From: Gongronella butleri
Taxonomy: Eukaryota; Mucoromycota; Mucoromycetes; Mucorales; Cunninghamellaceae
Length of the DNA: 64,000 nt
NCBI GenBank assembly: GCA_025201375.1
Contig: JAIWZP010000006.1
Location: 186,001-250,000 of the forward strand
Reading direction: 5' to 3'
Shown here: positions 35,283-46,800 of the stretch, piece by piece
Numbering within the stretch: position 1 is the first letter of the stretch
How the letters are laid out: each line of letters starts with the position of its first letter
The notes under the pieces: generated by a model
Seen by the model: the letters and a program-made list of their open reading frames with translations, nothing else
Database searches by the model: none
What the model was told of the DNA's origin: nothing
Made by a program: the position numbers and the translations under genes

Positions 35283-38200
35283 CTATACATAGTCGGCTGT
35301 GGGCGTGACTTTGGCCATGTAACAGCGTGTGCACTGGCCATTGCGGCTTCTTGCCTCGCGGCGGATCTTCCCACAGGCACCACTGACCGTATGGCGGCAG
35401 GCGAGCGTCAGCGTCACCTCCATCGTGCATGTTCCACAATCCAATGAACACGAGCGTTGGCATGCGTGGCCACATTCAGGGAATATTGTTTTGCACGGTT
35501 CCTCACATCGCACGCGGTCGTGATCGTAGGTGTGGCACTTGCGAGGGCACTATTAAAAAATAAGGAAAAAATCGCGTCAGGGCAACAAAAAAAAAAAAGA
35601 AAAAGTGGAAATGGTACCTGATGGCCGCAGTTGAGAATGGCGCCACAATTGCAATTGCATCCACCTTCCTTGACCTCGACAAAGTCCACGGGCCATTGAA
35701 TACGTGTTTTGTTCTTGTGTTTTTCGCATTTCAGCACAAGTTCGGTGCCAATCTTTGAATTATCGCCGCCCTCGATGCTCGCGACAATCTCGTTCCACAA
35801 GTCGCTCTTGTCACAGAGCAGGCGCGCGTTGCCCAGGATGTACATGCCCTAACATCGAGAATTTTTGAGTTTAAACTCATGCCGATCGCTCCGCAACCCA
35901 ACTTTTTTTTTTTTTCTCATTTTTTCATTTTTTTTTTCCTATCTTTTTTTTTTTTCTGCGTGATTTCTTTACGTGTTTGGCGCGGGACAGGCCGACACAC
36001 ACGCGATTGGCGACCTTGAGAAAGCCGATTTGGCCGTGCACGTTGCTGCGCACGAGAGACAAGATGATGATTTTGTTCTCCTCGCCCTGGTAGCCGTCGA
36101 CACTGCTGACGTGGATCTCGGTCGGGTCGACGTCGATGGCAAAGCGGTCATTGTTGCGCTCGTTGCGCAGGAATTGCTTGATGGTCGATCGTTGCCCGGC
36201 GTACATGGTGATGATGGTGATCTCGTTCGGCTTGTAGCCTTGTTTGAGCAGGTACATGGCAAGGCACGCAGCCATTTGCGCCTCGTGTGGATTGCTCTTG
36301 GACGCCGTCTCCTGCTGGCTCTCCTCCAATTCTTCGTGCGCAAGGAAAAACATGTTTTCCGCCATGCCCCTGACATCTGGGTATTGCGACACGGCCGCGT
36401 GATCCTGCAGCGGCGGGTCACTGTAGATCGGGTTGATCAGCGCACGAATTGACGGCCGCATGCGTCTCTGATGTGACAATCGCGTAAAGGGGACCTCGTT
36501 CGCCACCAATCGCTCAAACAGCGACACATTCATATTGTGGCATCGCGACAGCGTGTGCACCGCCGTGCTCGGACGCAATTGCTGATGATCACTGCGAAAA
36601 GAAAAAAGTGGCTGAGAGTCCATCATTGCTTCTTTTTTTCTCTTCTTCATTTCATTGTCTTACCCAATTAAAATCAGATGTTCCAAAGAAGCTGTCAGGG
36701 CCGTGACAATGTGCGATTCGAGCATTTCCGCCGCTTCTTCGACGACCATCACTTTTGGCTTCATGGCCTCGAGCAAATCGTGGTATTTTGCCTAAAAAAA
36801 TAAGAACACAAAAAATTACACGAGCAATGAGTGAACACGAGCCTATTCCTCTTTCTTTTTTTTTTTTTGAGGGGGGAGGAGGGAAGATTTTTCTTACGGC
36901 GGCCGTGCTTGTCATGCCGACAACACGACTTTTACGGCAGATGGCGGCGTCGGATTCGACATAAATGCTGCGAATGTCCTTGCATAGCCTATTATAGCGC
37001 TGGATGAGGCCTTGGATCGCCATTTCTAGCTGTTGGTTGCGAATGGCGATCCATTTCTTGTGTGCCTGTAGGCGCACAGGCAACGGCCATAGCGTCACGT
37101 CGTCTTCTTTCATCCAGCGCTCAAGCACCATGTGCTGATCGTCGTTTTCTTGGAATTGGGCGGCAGGCGCCGCATTGTTGCTGCTCGTGTCGCTGTTGCC
37201 GTCGCCATTGTCGTCGTCGTCACCGTCGTCAGAATCATCGAAAAAGCTCAATGTGGTCGCTTTGGCCTTTGTGGTGCTCTTTTGCGCAGGTTGATGCAAG
37301 GTGGTCTCGACCTTTTTCTTGTAATTGACGATTTTTCGCTCGAATTGCGGTTGCGAGGACGTGCCGACGACATGGCCATAGTAGGCTGCGCCGCGTAGGC
37401 TTGGGTCGTCGGCCATGGACGCGCCGCTGCTGCCCTTGTACGCGCGATCGATGTTGATGAAGCGATTTTTGCGCATGGGCGAGTCCATGGCGTCAAAGAA
37501 ATTGAGCTTGATTTCCCCCATTTCGTCCTCGTCCACAAGGTCCTCCTCGGCATTGTCGTCGTCAAACACCAACCCCTTTGGATTCAGCAATTCGTCCTTG
37601 AGATGGCTCGAAAACGTGTGCAGCGGTGCATTCGGGCTGATGAACTCGATAGCGTCCGCCAGCCATACCTCGACGGGATTGATGCTCTTTTCGTCCGTGG
37701 GCGACGCCACATTGGGATTGCCCATTTCCCAGTCGGAGGACACTGCAGGGGCAAGGGGGCCCTTTTTCACGTGCCGATCGCCATTACCGCCGCCTCGCGC
37801 GCCCTTTTTGCCTCGTTGATTGCCATTGCCGCCACGACCGGCGCCACTGGGCGGCGCAGACCTGTACGAGGATGGCGATGGCGCTGCAGGCTTGGACGAC
37901 ACGACCCAATCATCGTCAAAAATGGTGCTTGTCGGATCTGTCGCGCGACTGGCCTCGCGCTCGCCCAACCGCTTGAGCGAATCGATCTGTCGTGGACTCA
38001 GCCATCGGTGCTTGGCAATCATTTCCAGCGTCACGCACGGCTCTTCGTACATCTCCATGATCCGCTCGTCAATCTGAAGTGCAAGCGCATCACGCTGTCT
38101 AAACAGCCTGCCCACCCCAATGGGCCCGCGTTCCTGATTCTTGCGCAGCTCGTAAATCAAATTGTCTTTGAGCAGCTCCGATTTCGACCGGCTGCCAATG

Positions 38201-40415
38201 CGCACAATCCGGCTGTCATAGTCCAAAATATGCTCCAGGAATTGATCCAATGCTAAATTGGAAATGAAATCAGCCCATTTTGTCTCTCTCTCTCCCTATC
38301 TTTCTTTCATCCCATTTGTTTCTTACCGTGATTCGTTTGACAAATACACACAATCGGTCCAAGCGACTCATCGAAATTGCTCAAAAGCACCCTCATCGCG
38401 TATGTGCCTACATACGTCTTGCCTGTACCGGGTGGACCTATACCATTGCGGGCTGGTAAGCGACGAGACACGGACCACCAATTCACGCGTCGCGTCTCAA
38501 TGCCGTCCTTTTTTTATTTTTCCCTTTTTTTTTCTTTTTTCCTTTTTACCTTGAATGACGGCCACCTGGTTGGACAGGATGGTCTGTAGCGCATCGACCT
38601 GCGTGCGGTCCATGCCAATGTCATAGGCGGGCCAATTGCCCAGGATATCAACGGGCTTGCGATTGCCCGTTTTTCGTCGTTTGAGGTCTGTCTCCAGATC
38701 GTAATAGTGTTTATACGCTGCATAATGCGGCACAAGCACGCTCTGATCCATGCCAACAAGGTGCCTTTCAAAGGGAAGTGCGTCAGACGGAATGGTCTTG
38801 ATCCGATTGAGAATGTGTCGGTAGGCTAGCAAAAAAAAAAAAAAAAAAAAAAAAAACAAGCAATGAGCACGTCAATGCATAAATGAGCCCCTTCGACCAC
38901 TTTATCTTTCTGTCGCTCCCTCGTGTTACCTTCAAAGTAGCCATCCGTGGCTTCAAGCTAAACACGCACAAAAAAAGAAAAACTAAGAACATGCGATTGC
39001 AATGCGTGATGTCTTTTTTTTTGGTTACCATTGTGTACGTCACAGGCTCCGATCCTGTGGTGTCACCAAAGCCAAGCGGATCATCATCATTGTCGCGCTC
39101 CAGCGAGATGTCAATCATGAATTCAAAGCGATTGGCGCCCGTCATGGGCTCGTCACCGCGATTTTCCACCGTCGCCACCTTGATGTCCTTTTTAAAATGG
39201 TCGCTCGACAGCAGCACAAGCGTGCCCTGGATCAGGCGCTTGGATTGCGGCCATGACACGCGCACCCGGTACGGCAATCGGAAGCTGATCCGATACATGA
39301 CTTTGTAATTGCCGTAAACAATGGCATTGAGGTGCACCTAGATAAGAAATGAAGCCATTGGATGAGAAATTGGATCAGATTGGCAAGACATGCATCAAAC
39401 AAGACGGATGGCCGCCCCACTTTTTTTCTTTTTTTTTTCTTTTGAAGAAAAGGCTTACATGCTCGTACAGGCGGAAATCGCGTGCAATGTGTGCTGGTGC
39501 GGCGGTGGGGACAAGATCCGTGTCATTGAGCTTGTCAAACAAGCTTTGGGGTGCCTCGTTTGGTGCGACGCTGGCGCGATACGAGAAGACAGCCTTTTGC
39601 AAAGGGATGAGGGCATCCTGGCGCATGAGCTCGAAATGAGTGGCGAGATAGTGATCGACGCTCTTGTACGGGCCCTTGACGATATTGATAGGGATGTGCG
39701 GGAGCGGCTGCGGCTTGGTGTAAGGATCGGCCGGCGGCGCCCATTCCTCGGGCGACGCCCTCGGGTATAAGATATCATCACCAAATGGCACCACAGGCTG
39801 CTGGCGGAAATGGCTCTCATTGTCCACAGGCTCAAACACTGGCTGCTCGTACAAATCCGTGTTTAATTTGAACGTCAAACTCGTCAATGCCTCGTGGTGG
39901 AGCGCCTGTTGGGGCGGATAATGGGCATCATGCATCTCGTACGCGTGTTCTGACGCTTGCCATGGTTGCTGAGACTGGTATCGACGATCACCCGCCGCTT
40001 GGCCAAGTAATGGGTCGTCCAAATCAAGCAGCGTATCCTCGGGCACCTGCTGCATCGTCCAAATACGCTCAGGTGCGGCTTTCGGCCCAAAATTCGGACG
40101 CTGGGGCTGCGCAAGATACGGCTCCTTGCGATCCGACGACGAAGGCTTCACCTCAAACTCAAAAGTCGATAAATTGAGCGTCGCGTTCACAGTCACCTGC
40201 GGCGTGGTCTCCTCATCCCTATCAAAAATAAAAAAAAACGTCAGGTACTCTCGTTTTTCTTTATGGCTCCCCTTTTTTTTTCACTCTTTCTCCCTCCCTC
40301 TTGTCGTCTCGTTGCGTGACACACACGCCAACAGCCTCCTCCCTCCACGCGTCACTCACGTTGGCAGGTTCCAGTCAAAGTCTTTCCCATAACCTTTGCG
40401 ATTTTGACGTGACAT
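35283..40415 (-). CDS. rnhA: UPF1-like superfamily 1 RNA helicase with Cys-rich tail (sex-locus flank)
   Basis: Eleven exons: 40360-40415, 39459-40218, 39029-39337, 38930-38957, 38550-38825, 38327-38437, 36898-38252, 36664-36791, 35973-36591, 35618-35848 and 35283-35549, giving 1379 residues. Helicase motifs: Walker A VIQGPPGTGKTYVGTYAMRV, motif Ib-like QTNHALDQFLEH, motif II VMVVEEAAEMLESH (EEAA in place of the common DEAA), motif III LILIGDHQQLRP, then VDGYQGEENKIIILSLVRSN and VCVGLSRAKHGMYILGN (motifs V-VI). The C-terminus has CxxxC/H clusters (CNCNCGAILNCGHQCPRKC and following) like NFX1-type zinc fingers, as in ZNFX1-like helicases. A 28-nt exon restores the DGYFEAYRHILNRI region. In Mucorales the sex locus is bounded by such a helicase (rnhA), and the neighbouring HMG-box gene fits this. 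The biochemical RNA target is unknown. Confidence 0.93.
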
Positions 40416-40515
40416 CGAAGGTTGGGGTGAAAAAAAACAAGGGAAGAGAAGCGGGGTAAAAATTGACAACACAAAAAAAAATAGAATCAGCGCTTTTTTA
40501 ATCATGCAGAAGCAA

Positions 40516-41136
40516 CTATAAGAGAAACAGCTCTGGGCTGTACAAAAAATCGATATCTAGACAATCAAAATTTAAGAAATTGAGACTTTGTTGCGTTTCA
40601 TGCGAAAGAAGAAATGATGGAGGCTCGATATAAGCATTGGATGCTGAGTGTCCATACGTTTGTCGCTCGAAAACCTGAGTTGGCGCGTCATTGACCGAAT
40701 TGACCGCATCGCGCTTGCTATTTGTAGCTTTCTTCGTCATTTTGAGGTTACTGGAGCTCTTTGGTTGTCTAGGTTGATACTTGTAATGAGGATGCTTGTG
40801 CTGTTGATCGACTGCAGCTTGTTCAGCCAAAAAAGCAAAGTGTCTGAGGACCGCTGGAGATTCACGCCGCCAATCATCAGCCCAAATCTTGTTTAACTCG
40901 GCTTGAGTTGGCTTCTTTTTGCCTTTGTGCTGGTGCTTGAACTCTTCGTTTCGTTGTTTTCGATAGAGAAAAAACGCGTTGCTCGTTCTTGGGATTTTGG
41001 GGCGACCAGGAGACTTGACAGGTTCGACTGTGCTGCCGCAGCCGCGTGATCTTGCTGAACGCGTTTTTGGTAACTGCAAAACCTTCCTGTCGTCATTGAC
41101 ATTCACGCCTTCCGCAACATAATGTACAAATTCCAT
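40516..41136 (-). CDS. Mating-type HMG-box protein (sexM/sexP-type)
   Basis: Single-exon gene of 206 residues. A MATA_HMG-type box spans about residues 46-122: IPRTSNAFFLYRKQRNEEF, then a basic KGKKKPTQAELNKIWADDWR, RESPAVLRHFAFLAEQA and HPHYKYQPR. The N-xx-F-xLYR start, the W-xx-ESP middle and the HPxYKY end are typical of fungal mating-type HMG proteins rather than of general HMGB proteins. The tails are unconserved and hydrophilic. It sits between an rnhA-like helicase and a tptA-like transporter, the arrangement known for the sex locus of Mucorales. Its stop is 100 bp before the helicase start codon (same strand), and its start is 226 bp from the divergent transporter start. The coding sequence is visibly more AT-rich than its neighbours and lacks introns. 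I cannot say whether it is the plus or minus allele. Confidence 0.92.
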   Translation of the reverse strand: MEFVHYVAEGVNVNDDRKVLQLPKTRSARSRGCGSTVEPVKSPGRPKIPRTSNAFFLYRKQRNEEFKHQHKGKKKPTQAELNKIWADDWRRESPAVLRHFAFLAEQAAVDQQHKHPHYKYQPRQPKSSSNLKMTKKATNSKRDAVNSVNDAPTQVFERQTYGHSASNAYIEPPSFLLSHETQQSLNFLNFDCLDIDFLYSPELFLL

Positions 41137-41362
41137 GTTCGAAAAAGAAAAGATGTGTTTTTTGCAAAAGAAAAAAAAGGGGGGAAAGAAAGAAATCGCG
41201 AAAGAAAAAAAATCGCATTGACGTCGCGTTTTTATTTATGATCAAGAGAACAAAGAGATTCGAAAAAAAGGGGGCAAGTGCTCGATGGCAAAACTCAGCT
41301 TCCTTTTTTAGAAAATCAACAATTTTTGGACGATGGGCTCTTTCTTTCTTTCCTTTCAGCGT
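41137..41362. promoter_or_regulatory. Divergent promoter between mating-type gene and transporter
   Basis: Only 226 bp separate the two start codons. The HMG-proximal half is A/G-rich (41155-41215) and the transporter-proximal end is a C/T-rich block ending in TTTCCTTTCAG just before ATG, which could be the acceptor of an intron in the 5' leader. The two genes must share this promoter region. Confidence 0.5.
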
Positions 41363-42186
41363 ATGTCTGTTGCCGTGGCCTCCCAAGATCCTACGACGAC
41401 GACGCTGAACAGCACACGTGCTTTGTATGGGAAGCGAGCAGTGTACGACATGAAAAATGGGTATAGCATAGGCGAAGCGGGGGTTTTGCCTGAAAGGGGC
41501 CCTTCTGGCAGCAACAAATATGCGACGGTGGACAACTTGACAACATCTAGTCGGATGAGCAGTATGGGCACGGTGCGCACGTTTGCCAAACAAGGCGGTG
41601 CGAGGCATTACCCGCACGACGACCCGCATGGCTTTGCCACGGCGCCGCATTCGCCGTCCGCGAGGCGGCCATCACAATTGCTGCAGCATCAACCGCTCCA
41701 GCAATTGGTTTCGTCGGTGCTGCATCCATCGCCGTCGTCGCCAGCGCCGATAGACATTGACCTTGACACACATCAACGCGTGCCATCGCTGCAACACCGC
41801 TACGATTTCTTCGGATTTGTGTTCCATCGCGCCAGTGCACTGTTCCCGTCCATAGGACGGCGCCACCTGGAGCCCTCCAACAACCTCACCTTCATCCTCA
41901 ATTGCTGCATGTGGTACATTGCCTCCTCAATGACAAACAACACAGGCAAACAGATCCTCAATGCCTTTCGATTCCCTGTCACACTCACCTTTGTCCAATT
42001 CGGCCTTGTGGCCCTTTGCTGCTTCGTCACCGCACGCGTCTTTGGCGCAACACACATCCGCCAGCCAACCATCGACATTGCACGCACCATCGTCCCATTG
42101 GCCGTCTTTCTTATCGTTGGACACGTCTTTTCAAGCATTGCCATCAGCCGCATCCCCGTCAGTCTCGTTCATACCATCAAGGTAAC

Positions 42187-42217
<31 letters not shown>

Positions 42218-43024
42218 GGGGTCCTTCCACCCCCACAGCCAAAGGGGATAACGAGGGAGGGAGGCGCAAGGAGACTCATTTTTTTTTTTCGGGGGGATTT
42301 CGATCAGGCATTGGCGCCCTTGTTCACAGTGATGCTGTATCGGTTCTTATTCGGCGTGCATTACACGTCGGACGTGTATGTTTCACTGCTGCCGTTGACA
42401 CTGGGCGTGGTGCTTGCCTGCTCATTCACCTTTTCCAACAACGTGACGGGCTTGTCCTGCGCACTGGGCTCGTGCCTCGTCTTTGTCACGCAAAACATCT
42501 TTAGCAAAAAGATCCTGTTCAAGGAGGCAAAGCTTGGCGACCGCAATCCCAACAAGCTGGACAAGATGAACGTTCTCTTTTACAGCTCGTCCATTTCCTT
42601 CTTTTTGATGATCCCCATGTGGCTGTACTCCGAGGGCCACGTCCTCTTTAGCGACGCAATCGATACGTCTGCTGCCGCTGCCGTGGCCGCGACCAATGGC
42701 AACTCGGTCTCGACCGCGCGGCTGGTTTACTATTTCATTTTGAACGGGACGATGAACTTTGGTCAGAATTGGTTCGCTTTTACGACATTGTCGCTCACGT
42801 CGCCCGTCACCTACTCGATCTTGTCCTTGCTCAAGCGCATCTTCGTCATCACCGTGTCCATTCTTTGGTTCGGCCAGCAGGTCTCGTGGACCCAATCCTT
42901 TGGCATCCTGTTGACATTCTTTGGTCTCTGGCTGTACCAGCGCGCAAAGCACGACGTCGACCGCTCAGAGCGCTCCTCGTCCTCAACAGAGCTCCCCACC
43001 ACCAATGAAATGAAGCGCATGTAG
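41363..43024 (+). CDS. tptA: Triose-phosphate/nucleotide-sugar transporter family (TPT) protein, sex-locus flank
   Basis: Two exons: 41363-42181 and 42308-43024, giving 511 residues. It is a drug/metabolite-type membrane transporter with about ten helices. Family landmarks: LTFILNCCMWYIASSMTNNT and KQILNAFRFPVTLTFVQFGL, IPVSLVHTIKALAPLFTVML across the intron, and C-terminal LTSPVTYSILSLLKRIFVIT with VSWTQSFGILLTFFGLWLYQ. The SVAVASQDPTTTT start to about residue 165 is a hydrophilic leader. An in-frame ATG at 41333 would add residues encoded by a pyrimidine tract that looks like leader or splice acceptor, so 41363 is preferred. The 126-nt intron has no stop codon and is a multiple of three. 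Substrate is unassigned; the family moves phosphorylated sugars or nucleotide sugars. In Mucorales this gene flanks the sex gene. Confidence 0.93.
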
Positions 43025-43235
43025 ACTTTTTTTATTCTTCTTTTAGACTTACACGACCCTCTCACTCTCTTTTTTTTTTTTTTGCTTTTCACTTGATTAT
43101 CATTCCCCCTCCACTTGTAATAAAAAAAAAAAAATTAACCCAACGGTCCCCCCATAACGACACAATGATGTGCAGGTCACGCGCCGTACGCGTTGAAATT
43201 TTTATCATTGGAGCGCCGAGGGCGTGATTCTGGTT

Positions 43236-43872
43236 TTATTTCACGGGCGACAGGGTGACCGTGCTGTTTACGCAAAAGAGATCGTCGCCGTCCTTGTTGG
43301 TCGCCGACACATCCAAGTGGAAAGTGCCCTGGATCCATGAAAAAAATTAAAACAAAATGAGATTCGTCACGTTTTGCCTATTTTTGGCGAATTTACCGCG
43401 TGAACGAGGCCCGTATTGATTTCCTTGTGGATGGACAGCTTGCCAGCCTTCATGGGACACTCGCCAATCTGCAGCAGCTTGATGATGTCACAGAACGGAC
43501 CGGAACGCGTCGTGGGCGACCCGCCTTCTGGCGTCATTGTCCACACCAGCGTGCCGTCCGCTACCTTCTCTTCAATGGACCCATCAATTCCCACCTGCCA
43601 ACCCTTGCCATCCTCAGCATCTTCCAGAGTGATGTCATCAATCCTGGGACGCACGCGAATCAGAAAAAAATGGAAAAAATGAGCACATCATGGGACTCGA
43701 TCAAAAAAAAAAAAAAAATAGGCTCGAGGACGCGCTCTCACGCGATTTGTGCAACTTACGACACCAGGCCCTCGTCGTCCTTTTTGCTGCATGGATTCCA
43801 ATCGATCTCTGTGGCCGCACAAAGAGCCATCATGCTGCTCAGCGCCAAAACACATGTTGCCAGGGATCGCAT
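43236..43872 (-). CDS. ML-domain (NPC2-like) lipid transfer protein
   Basis: Three exons: 43760-43872, 43397-43643 and 43236-43328, giving 150 residues, normal for NPC2/phosphatidylglycerol-phosphatidylinositol transfer proteins. The N-terminus is a signal peptide (MRSLATCVLALSSMMALCAA). The mature part has the ML beta-sandwich pattern with paired cysteines (NPC, FCDIIKLLQIGECPMKAGKL, FCVNSTVTL). Segments typical of the family are VDGSIEEKV-like and THRSGPFCDI-like strands, with a final DGDDLFCVNSTVTLSP. It is predicted to carry sterol or phospholipid in the vacuolar or secretory lumen. It is the first gene beyond the transporter side of the sex locus. Confidence 0.85.
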
Positions 43873-46800
43873 GTTTATGTCTACGGAAATAAAAAAAAAC
43901 TCGAGAAAGATGAACAATTGATCACCACCCCCCACCATGAAGCTTGTTTTATAGATTCAATGGCGGTTTCTTGTTTTTTAAGGGGCGCGCACTAAAAAAT
44001 AGGAGCGTCTGCCCGCTTCCCGTTACTGCGAAACCAGCAGCCACCTGCAGCCCATTCTCCTTTTTTTTTTTTTACCCCCCGGCCCCCGCGCTACCCCTGA
44101 ATTCTTCGTCTCGCCCACCAACAGAAAAAAAAGATCTCCTTGGGCCCAGGTGCAGTGATCTGCGTCCCTTTTTTTTGCAGCGTGCCACTGAGCAAGCTTG
44201 CCCTCTTGAGAATTGAGTACTGTACGTCTTTTTATGGCATTTGGCAAGAGATTTCAAATGCACCGGAACCAAATACCTGAAAAAATGCACTGTCCACTGT
44301 GTGATCCACGACCACCGTGGATCTGTGATCCTATTGTAAACCTCTTAACCTTGATGGGTCATTTCTGCAAGAGTACTGTAAAAGCGCTTCTCACCTCTGT
44401 TTAAATAAATTACATCAGGTAGCGCCAGAGAAAATACATATGAAAAGCACGATTTTCGTGATCTTGAGATTTTACTACTGTACTGCACAAATAAAGTATT
44501 TGATTCGTGCGTTTTTTAATTGCAATAGACAGCAGAAAATAATGACGCATGCTATCATTTCGGTGCACGTACGTACGTAGCAGCGCACTACTGTACAACG
44601 CACAACAACTTGCTTGTACATTTACAGTACAGTACAGTACCTTTAAAAACCAAAGAGCGCGTTTTTCATATTTTGACGACGCGTTGTTGTGCCTCCAGAA
44701 ATTTTTTTACAGCCTGCCAGCCCGCAGATGAAAGTCGTGTCGCAGCATGAACTGCGGCCCAGTGTTCGCGACGGGTCCGCCCGATTTTTTTAAGCCCGCA
44801 AATTCGAGCACCATAAACGTTCAAGGTGCTCTACAGTATTTTGCATTCATCTCGTCATCTGCATGATCGACCCCGCTCAAAAATTGCTGCATCGAATTCA
44901 GCGCAAAATTTGCAACAAAAATGCTTAAACCCCCAAAGCGCTACTACGACCACATTTGAAAAATTCAGGGGTCACACATTTCAATCTCAGAAAGTGTCAA
45001 ACTTGGAATTTTTCGAACTCCGAGTGATCAATGCATCCCAAACAGGTAGCTCCGATAATTTGCTGTTGGCAGACAAAACGGCAGGTCGCCTCAATCAACT
45101 TATTAAGGAAAAAGTCCAAAGAGTGACGCATGAACGGCGGTCGATGAGAAAAGAGCCTACTTCGGTGCGAATCTTTTTGCAAAATTTTATGGTTTGACAC
45201 TTCCAAATTAAGATGCGTGGATTGCATGGAATTTTTACGGTACATATTTTTTTTAATTTTTTACTGTAATTTTTTTAATTTTTTTATTTTTTTGCACGCA
45301 CATCATTTTTGTCGATCGCTAATGACGTCGTACTGTAGGTATTGATGAGTGGGCTGCTAATACTGTAAAGCGTTTGATCAGTCTGTCAGGCTTTGCCCTG
45401 CAGGCCTGGCATTGATCGCCAATCCTCCGCAGAGCGCGTCCCAAATCAAATGCATCATCTCCAATCTGCAAGAGCGGATGTTCACCAATTCGTCAAGACT
45501 CCTCAATCTGCACCTCTCTACAGTATATGATGATACTGTATCGCAAGCTTTCTCTCTTTTACTGTATGTCTGTATCATACATCATCTCGTCGTGTCAAGC
45601 CAACAATCTTGTACCTAAATTCTTGTTTCCTCCTCTGATCTTCTCTCTACTGTATGGCGGCCTCTCCTCCTCGTTGCAAGCAAGTTCTTCCTCGTGTGTC
45701 GTGTCCCTCGTTCTAAAGCAATCTTGTCTACCGGACGTATCATAATGCTCAGTCAGCTCCTCCTTTTATTTCCTTTGTCAGCTCCTTTTATTACTACTAC
45801 TGTACAGTGACCGGACAAAAAAAAGGTCCGCCCTGGTTATATTATTTCTCTGCAGTGCGAGGTGTCAATTTAATCGCGTTACAGTAATCTGTGCTGTATT
45901 GATCAATAATGGTTCCAATGATATGGAATTTTGTAGGAACAATGATTTAAAAGTATAAAAACGATTCTTGAATTATGAAATTGCTAATTGCTATAGCAAG
46001 CGGATATTGAAGCATGAGAAATGGGTAGAGGAAAAAGTCAAGAAAAAGGGAAAACAAGTAAATACTTTGAGAATCGAATACGGTTTATTAGGGAAATGAA
46101 AAGATTCTCTATTTAAAAGAATGAATAAAACTAGTAGGGTTTCAAAATAGCAAGGTGTCGATTGATGTCTGGATGCATGGCTGTCAAGCATGCATGTCCT
46201 TTCCGAGGCATGTATAAAGTGAGCCGCGCTCAATTAGCAATTGAGCTTGACCCCGGATATTGTTACAAGCAGAGATGCGCTGTCCATGGCCAATTGACCC
46301 TTGGACGCGTCTGAGGCATAAATGGACAAGTAGGACTCCATTGGCAAGCCGACAGAAAAGAAAGTTTTTTTTTTTTATCTGTCTTTCGGGCTTGCACGTG
46401 CCCATATCCTGGTCCATGCAATCCCTGTTCAGACATCACAAATAAGACATCTTATCAAGGGTGCGTACAAGAGAGCGAATAGTAGAAAGGGTGCGCTGTC
46501 CTTTCATCACAAAATAAAAAAGTAGTGATTAAATGGGTAAGACCTCGCGACAGCAGCCAACGTGTGAGCGGGGCTTAATTAGCCGGACTAGGCAAGTGCC
46601 CATACATCTGGATTTGAATCCAGGAATGCGGCAAAGCACACTAAAAAAGGGGTACCTGACGCGTCACGCGACGCGACGCGTACCTACGCGTATACAATGG
46701 CCTGTGGAGATGAAATGACATTATGAACACCATCTCCAATTTTTTCTGAAACGAGTGCAATGGTGCTTAATGGTATTCTATGAATCAATTTCATGTTACA

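Noticed and set aside
45412..45618. 68-codon open frame next to repeat copy C
   Set aside because: No domain, no splice partner, and rich in TACTGTA words shared with non-coding repeats.
46234..46341. Minus-strand 35-codon frame beginning MESYLSIYASDASKGQ and ending in stop
   Set aside because: It looks coding-like, but no splice acceptor precedes it and the upstream frame is shifted by one at a 12-nt A run. Possibly a gene remnant, but not supportable as a gene.
46590..46640. tRNA-like T-loop (GGATTTGAATCCAGG) with an upstream AGCCGG-like box
   Set aside because: The putative T stem does not pair with a 7-nt loop, and no acceptor, D or anticodon arms can be drawn.
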